Assembly (NCBI RefSeq): GCF_000244975.1
Contig: NZ_CM001440.1
Span: forward strand, 795,538-859,537
DNA length: 64,000 nucleotides
Source: Saccharomonospora cyanea NA-134
Lineage (GTDB): Bacteria > Actinomycetota > Actinomycetes > Mycobacteriales > Pseudonocardiaceae
Reading direction: 5' to 3'
The notes beneath the pieces were generated by a model, which saw nothing but the letters and a program-made list of their open reading frames with translations, did no database searches and was not told the DNA's origin. The stretch's first letter is position 1, and every line of letters begins with the position of its first letter. Positions 59,524 through 64,000 of this stretch are shown here, one piece after another. The position numbers and the translations under genes are program-made.

Positions 59524-61265
59524 GGCTGGTGGACCTCTCGCCAGAGGTTGGTCATGGGCAGCCTGCGGTCACGGCCGAACGCCTTGAACGTGATCTTCGT
59601 GCCGGGCGGGTACTGCCTGCGCTTGTACTCCGCGCGGTCCACCAGCCGCACCACCCGGTCGACGACTTCGGCGTCGAACCCGGCCGCGAGCAGGTCGGCG
59701 AACCCGCGATCACCCTCGACGTAGTCGTCGAGGATGTCGTCGAGCAGCTCGTAGTCGGGCAACGAGTCGGTGTCGAGTTGCCCCGGCCGCAACTCGGCCG
59801 ACGGCGGCTTGGTGATCGAGTTCGGGGGGATCGGCGGCGTCTCGCCGCGTTTCTCGGCCTCCGCGTTGCGCCAGCGCGCGAGTTCCCACACCTGTGTCTT
59901 GAACACGTCCTTGATGGGCGCGAACCCGCCCACCGCGTCACCGTAGATCGTGGAGTACCCGACGGCCAGCTCGGTCTTGTTGCCGGTGGCGAGCACGAGG
60001 TGGCCCTCCAGGTTGGACAGCGCCATCAGCAACATGCCCCGCACCCGGGCCTGGATGTTCTCCTCGGCCAGCCCCGTCAGGTCCAGCTGGTCGACGTAGG
60101 TGGCGACCATGTTCTCCACGGGCTCGACGCGGAAGTGGCAGCCGAGCCGCTCGGCCAGGTCGGCGGCGTCGGCGCGCGAGTGCTCGGAGGAGTACTTCGA
60201 CGGCATCGCCACGCCGTGGACGGCGTCGGCGCCGAGTGCGTCGGCGGCCAGGGCGGCCGTCACCGCGGAGTCGATGCCACCGGAGAACCCGAGGATCACC
60301 GAACGGAACCCGTTCTTGCGCACGTAGTCGCGCAGGCCCACCACGAGGGCCGACCACACCTCCGCCTCGTCCGGCAACGGTTCGGCGATCACGAGCCGGT
60401 GAGTGGGGGAGTACGCCTCCAGCGGGGTGTCACCGAGGACCCGTCGTCGCACGCGGAAACCCTCGACGGTTTCCTCGGTGTTCCCGGAGCCCGCGACGTC
60501 CTCCCGCCGCCGCTGCGGCAACTCGAGGTCGACCACGAGCAGGTGCTCGACGAACTGGGGCGCGCGGGCCAGCAGCGTCCCGTCCTCGGCCACCACGATG
60601 GAGTCGCCGTCGAACACGAGGTCGTCCTGCCCGCCGACCTGGTTCGTGTACACGATGGGGGCCCCGGCCTCGGCGGCCCGCCGGGCCACCAGAGGCAGCC
60701 GCACGTCGTCCTTGGCCCGTTCGTAGGGCGAGGCGTTCGGGGACAGCACGAGATCCACCCCGGCCGCGCCCAGCGCGGTCACCGGCCCGCCGTCCTGCCA
60801 CAGGTCCTCGCACACCACCATGCCCAGGTCGAGGCCGTGCAGTCGCAACACGGTGAGCTCGTCGCCCGGTTTGAAGTACCGGCGCTCGTCGAACACGCCG
60901 TAGTTGGGCAGGTGGTGCTTGAACTGCCTGGCCACCACCTCGCCCCGGTACAGCACCGCGACGGCGTTGCGCGGACCCACCTCGTCGGAGTCGAGGTAGC
61001 CCACGACCACGAGCACGTCCCCGCACCCGGCGTCCACCACCGCACCGGCGAGGTCGTCGACGGCGGTCTTCGAAGCCTCGGCGAACGCGCTGCGCAGCGC
61101 GAGGTCCTCCACCGGATAGCCGGTCAACGTCATCTCGGGGAACACCACGACGTGGGCTCCCTCCGCTGCCGCCAGCCGGGTGTGCTCGACGACGAGTTCG
61201 GAGTTCCCGGAAAGATCACCGACGGTCGGGTTCACCTGGGCCAGGGCGATGCGCAGTTGTGGCAT
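59520..61265 (-). CDS. nadE: Glutamine-dependent NAD+ synthetase
   Basis: A 581-residue two-domain enzyme that amidates deamido-NAD. The N-terminal nitrilase-like glutaminase has Glu in VVVFPEMTLTGYP, Lys in FKHHLPNYGVFDE and Cys in GMVVCEDLWQDGG. The synthetase domain has the ATP motif LGFSGGIDSAVTAALAADAL, and NKTELAVGYSTIYGD is diagnostic. ATG 61265 gives MPQLRIALAQVNPTVGDLSG. Between secA2 and ogt on the minus strand, spacing 22 bases and a 4-base overlap. Confidence 0.95.
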   Translation of the reverse strand: MPQLRIALAQVNPTVGDLSGNSELVVEHTRLAAAEGAHVVVFPEMTLTGYPVEDLALRSAFAEASKTAVDDLAGAVVDAGCGDVLVVVGYLDSDEVGPRNAVAVLYRGEVVARQFKHHLPNYGVFDERRYFKPGDELTVLRLHGLDLGMVVCEDLWQDGGPVTALGAAGVDLVLSPNASPYERAKDDVRLPLVARRAAEAGAPIVYTNQVGGQDDLVFDGDSIVVAEDGTLLARAPQFVEHLLVVDLELPQRRREDVAGSGNTEETVEGFRVRRRVLGDTPLEAYSPTHRLVIAEPLPDEAEVWSALVVGLRDYVRKNGFRSVILGFSGGIDSAVTAALAADALGADAVHGVAMPSKYSSEHSRADAADLAERLGCHFRVEPVENMVATYVDQLDLTGLAEENIQARVRGMLLMALSNLEGHLVLATGNKTELAVGYSTIYGDAVGGFAPIKDVFKTQVWELARWRNAEAEKRGETPPIPPNSITKPPSAELRPGQLDTDSLPDYELLDDILDDYVEGDRGFADLLAAGFDAEVVDRVVRLVDRAEYKRRQYPPGTKITFKAFGRDRRLPMTNLWREVHQP

Positions 61266-61287
61266 GCTCCCATTCTCACCCACGCGC

Positions 61288-63627
61288 TCAGGACCGCTTC
61301 TTGCGAAGCATGCTTCGCACCTTCTTGAGTGCCTGCTCGGCGTCGGAGTCGAACGGGTTGTCCTGCACCAGGTAGGTCCAGGTGGAAGTGGGTCTGCGGA
61401 CACCGGCGCGCACCAGGTCGACGCCCTCGTCCGTGACCTCCGCCTCCACCAGCGTCTTGGCGGAGCGCTTCTCCAGCTCCTCGCGGATCCTGCGGAACGC
61501 CGGGATCGCCGTCCGATGGAACTCGTCGAGCGGCGTCTCCTTCGCGAGCGCGCGCAGGTGGATCGTCTCGCGCACCTCGGTGAGGAACGCCAGGTGGTCG
61601 GTCCAGAGCTGGTCGAGGTGGAACAGCACGATCTCCCGACACACCCGCTGCAGAGTCTCCTCGTCGAGCGAGTCGGCGAGCTCGGCGTAGCGGTCCGGTT
61701 TGGCCTGCTGCAGCAGGGTGGCGGCCGTGTCGGTGCGCAGCACCTCGTCCCGGAACCGCAGCAGCTCCGCGCGCTGGTGCTCGATGAGCCGCGTGTAGCG
61801 CCACGTGTTGCGGTGGATCTCCAGGTCGACGCCCTCGGCGACGCGCTGGGCGTGGTTGATCTGCCGGTGGGCGGCCACGTCGGTGATCTCACCGGTGTCC
61901 TCGTCGCTCGGGATGCCTTCGGGGATGTCGGGCGCGTGCGCGAGCACCAGCTCGTCACCGAGGCTGGCGAAGAACACCGAGCTGCCCGGGTCACCCTGCC
62001 GTCCCGCGCGTCCGCGAAGCTGGTCGTCCAGCCTGCTGCTCGGATACCGAGCGGTACCGATGACGTGGAGACCGCCGAGTTCCGCGACCCGTTCGGCGTC
62101 GGCGCCGTCGGCGCCTCCCAGCCTGATGTCGGTGCCCCGGCCCGCCATCTGCGTCGACACCGTGATCGCCCCGTGGGCTCCGGCCCCGGCGATGACGGCG
62201 GCCTCCTCGGCGTCGTTGCGCGCGTTGAGCACGACGCACGAGAGCCCGGTCTTGCGCAGTTTCTCCGCCAGCTCCTCGGACTCGGCGACGTCCTGCGTGC
62301 CCACGAGGATCGGCCTTCCGGTCTCGTGCACCTCGCGGATCTCCTCCACGATGGCGCGGAGCTTGCGGGTCGGCGTGGTGTACACGCGGTGCGGGAGGTC
62401 CTCGCGGATCGTGGGGGTGTTCGGCGGGATGACGGCCACGTCGAGCTTGTAGAACTCCTGGAGCTGCTCGGCCACCGCCACCGCGGTGCCGGTCATGCCG
62501 GCCACCTGGGGGTAGCGAGCGATCAACGCCTGCACCGTGATGGAGTCGAGGATCTCCCCGTGATCCGACGGCGGGAGCTGCTCCTTCGCCTCCACCGCGG
62601 CCTGGAGGCCGTCGGGCCAGCGCTGCAACTCGGCGACCCGGCCCCTGGAGGCGTTGATGAGCTGCACCTTCCCGTCGCGCACCAGGTAGTCGACGTCCCT
62701 CGTCAGCAGCGCGTGTGCGTGGAGGGCGGCGTTCACCGCCGCGAGCCGGTCGGCGCCCGCGTCGCCGTAGAGGTCGATGCCGCCGAGCGCCTTCTCCACC
62801 ACGGAGGCGCCCGCCGTGGTGAGCCAGGCGTTACGGCCGTCGGGGTCGGTCTCGTAGTGCAGTCCGACCCGTAGGCGCCGCACGATGTTGGCGACCTCCT
62901 CGTCGGCCACACCGGCGTCGACGGAACCCGCCATCACCAGCGGGACCCGCGCCTCGTCCACGAGCACCGAGTCGGCCTCGTCCACGATGGCGACCTCGGG
63001 CTCCGGCTGCGTGAGTTCCTCAACCGACGTCACCAGCCGGTCGCGCAGCACGTCGAACCCGATCTCGCTGACCGCGCCGTAGCAGACCTCCCGGTGGTAG
63101 GCGTCGCGGCGCTCCTGCGCGGTCAACGCGGGCTCGACCCACCCCACGGACACCCCGAGCAGGTCGTACACCGGTTTCATCCACTCGGCGTCGCGGCGCG
63201 CGAGGTAGTCGTTCACCGAGATGACGTGCACGCGCTTGCCCTGCAGCGCGTAGCCCGCCGCGGCGAGCGCACCCGAGAGGGTCTTGCCCTCACCGGTGGC
63301 CATCTGTACGACGTGCCCCGTGAGCAGGCCCATCGTGCCCAGCAACTGCACGTCGAAGGCGCGCTCGGAGAGGGCTCTCCGAGCCGCCTCCCGGCCCAGT
63401 GCGCACACCTCGACCAGCAGGTCGGCGTCGGTCTCGCCCATCTCCCGCACGGCCGTGGCCCGCTCGGTGAGTTCGGCGTCGGACAGCTTCTCCAGTTCGG
63501 GCTCCAGCTCGCCGATACGCGAGAGGAGCGCTTCGTACCGCGTCAGGTCCGCACTCGCGGGCCGGGACAGCATTCGTCTCAGCGTCTTCGAAACCCGGCT
63601 CAAGAACGCCACCTGCGCTTCTCCCAT
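61288..63627 (-). CDS. secA2: Accessory secretion ATPase SecA2
   Basis: A 779-residue SecA paralog. Walker A is MATGEGKTLSGALAAAGYAL and the DEAD-like motif VAIVDEADSVLVDEAR; VSTQMAGRGTDIRLGG and DQLRGRAGRQGDPGSSVF are conserved. It is about 150 residues shorter than SecA1 and lacks the C-terminal zinc-binding tail, as usual for actinobacterial SecA2, which exports a limited set of proteins with the normal Sec channel. It is followed by nadE 22 bases downstream. Confidence 0.93.
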   Translation of the reverse strand: MGEAQVAFLSRVSKTLRRMLSRPASADLTRYEALLSRIGELEPELEKLSDAELTERATAVREMGETDADLLVEVCALGREAARRALSERAFDVQLLGTMGLLTGHVVQMATGEGKTLSGALAAAGYALQGKRVHVISVNDYLARRDAEWMKPVYDLLGVSVGWVEPALTAQERRDAYHREVCYGAVSEIGFDVLRDRLVTSVEELTQPEPEVAIVDEADSVLVDEARVPLVMAGSVDAGVADEEVANIVRRLRVGLHYETDPDGRNAWLTTAGASVVEKALGGIDLYGDAGADRLAAVNAALHAHALLTRDVDYLVRDGKVQLINASRGRVAELQRWPDGLQAAVEAKEQLPPSDHGEILDSITVQALIARYPQVAGMTGTAVAVAEQLQEFYKLDVAVIPPNTPTIREDLPHRVYTTPTRKLRAIVEEIREVHETGRPILVGTQDVAESEELAEKLRKTGLSCVVLNARNDAEEAAVIAGAGAHGAITVSTQMAGRGTDIRLGGADGADAERVAELGGLHVIGTARYPSSRLDDQLRGRAGRQGDPGSSVFFASLGDELVLAHAPDIPEGIPSDEDTGEITDVAAHRQINHAQRVAEGVDLEIHRNTWRYTRLIEHQRAELLRFRDEVLRTDTAATLLQQAKPDRYAELADSLDEETLQRVCREIVLFHLDQLWTDHLAFLTEVRETIHLRALAKETPLDEFHRTAIPAFRRIREELEKRSAKTLVEAEVTDEGVDLVRAGVRRPTSTWTYLVQDNPFDSDAEQALKKVRSMLRKKRS

Positions 63628-63700
63628 CTACTCGCCCGCGCCACGCCCAACGTAGCCGTCGCCGTGCCGAGTTCACAGTGGTGATGGCACGATCGCAGGC

Positions 63701-64000
63701 GTGCGCACCACGAAACGCTACCTGCCGGTGGCGGCGGGTCTCCTCCTTCTTTCGTCGCTGACCGCCTGTTCGAACTCCGCCGACGACGGGCCTGCCGTGC
63801 CCGCGGGCCCGGTCCCGGAGGGGCTGGAGAAGTTCTACGCGCAGCAGCTCGAATGGGGCGACTGCGCGCCGTACGCCACGAACATGATGGCGACGCAGGC
63901 GTTCGCCGGCGACGGCCTCGAGTGCGCGCGGCTCACCGTCCCACTGTCGTACTCCGAGCCGCAGGGCACCACGATCACCGTGGGGCTGCTCCGCAGGCAG
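63701..64000 (+). CDS. Secreted alpha/beta-hydrolase lipoprotein (tripeptidyl-peptidase type), 3' part missing
   Basis: A GTG at 63701 opens a frame that runs off the right edge (100 codons). A signal peptide with lipobox is clear (VAAGLLLLSSLTACSNS, Cys24). PEGLEKFYAQQLEWGDCAPY and ECARLTVPLSYSEPQGTTI are the N-terminal signature of the Streptomyces SlpD/E-like and M. tuberculosis Rv2223c/CaeA (Rv2224c) serine peptidases. The catalytic region lies outside the window. Its place beside panB matches M. tuberculosis, although secA2 and nadE intervene here. Confidence 0.88.
   Translation, partial: MRTTKRYLPVAAGLLLLSSLTACSNSADDGPAVPAGPVPEGLEKFYAQQLEWGDCAPYATNMMATQAFAGDGLECARLTVPLSYSEPQGTTITVGLLRRQ

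Overview
The window is high-GC actinobacterial DNA: dense genes, many GTG starts, frequent 4-base ATGA/GTGA stop-start overlaps, and actinobacterial markers (AdnAB, a CvnABCD conservon, SecA2, an IdeR-type iron box, an alkyltransferase-like protein next to adnA). Gene order recalls two stretches of the Mycobacterium tuberculosis chromosome, recalled from memory: Rv3204-Rv3199c (atl1, adnA, adnB, channel, nudC) and Rv2236c-Rv2223c (cobD, SURF1, ptpA, Nif3, zinc-ribbon protein, RNase H/phosphatase, panB, secreted hydrolase). The overall make-up fits Pseudonocardiaceae (for example Saccharomonospora or Amycolatopsis), but the genus cannot be proven here. No tRNA, insertion sequence, prophage, integrase, relaxase or CRISPR array was seen.

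Layout. 1-4643: a partial winged-helix gene, a DUF3224 gene divergent from a WYL regulator, a HemD-like protein, a vapBC-type toxin-antitoxin pair, an iron-regulated siderophore-interacting reductase, and an alkyltransferase-like DNA repair protein. 4793-12544: the AdnA/AdnB double-strand-break resection machine and a K+ channel. 12642-18404: membrane protein, zinc metallopeptidase, GPDase-membrane-domain protein, SGNH lipoprotein, methyltransferase, short-chain dehydrogenase. 18452-23173: an M16 peptidase pair, nudC and cobD. 23186-26609: a thioredoxin-reductase-like flavoprotein, SURF1, fructosamine kinase and ptpA, all on the minus strand. 26769-29570: the conservon cvnABCD; then a Nif3-family gene.

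30470-39183 looks like a catabolic insert in an otherwise conserved block. It holds a MarR regulator, hmgA, an uncharacterised gene and fahA (homogentisate ring cleavage), then an MHS transporter, a self-sufficient cytochrome P450-reductase fusion and an IclR regulator. The backbone resumes with the zinc-ribbon protein, the RNase H/phosphatase fusion and the RNase P RNA gene.

44434-52684 is the most intriguing part: an operon of seven genes encoding small membrane proteins, a VirB4-like ATPase, a large VirB6-like membrane protein, a VirB8-like protein, a lysozyme-like/NlpC-P60 wall hydrolase and an unknown proline-rich protein. It resembles the core of a type IV secretion machine without relaxase or coupling protein. 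The rest is housekeeping: an RNB ribonuclease, DUF4326 and BtuF-like proteins, proline iminopeptidase, panB, DUF998, DinB, ogt, nadE, secA2 and the start of a secreted alpha/beta-hydrolase lipoprotein cut by the right edge.
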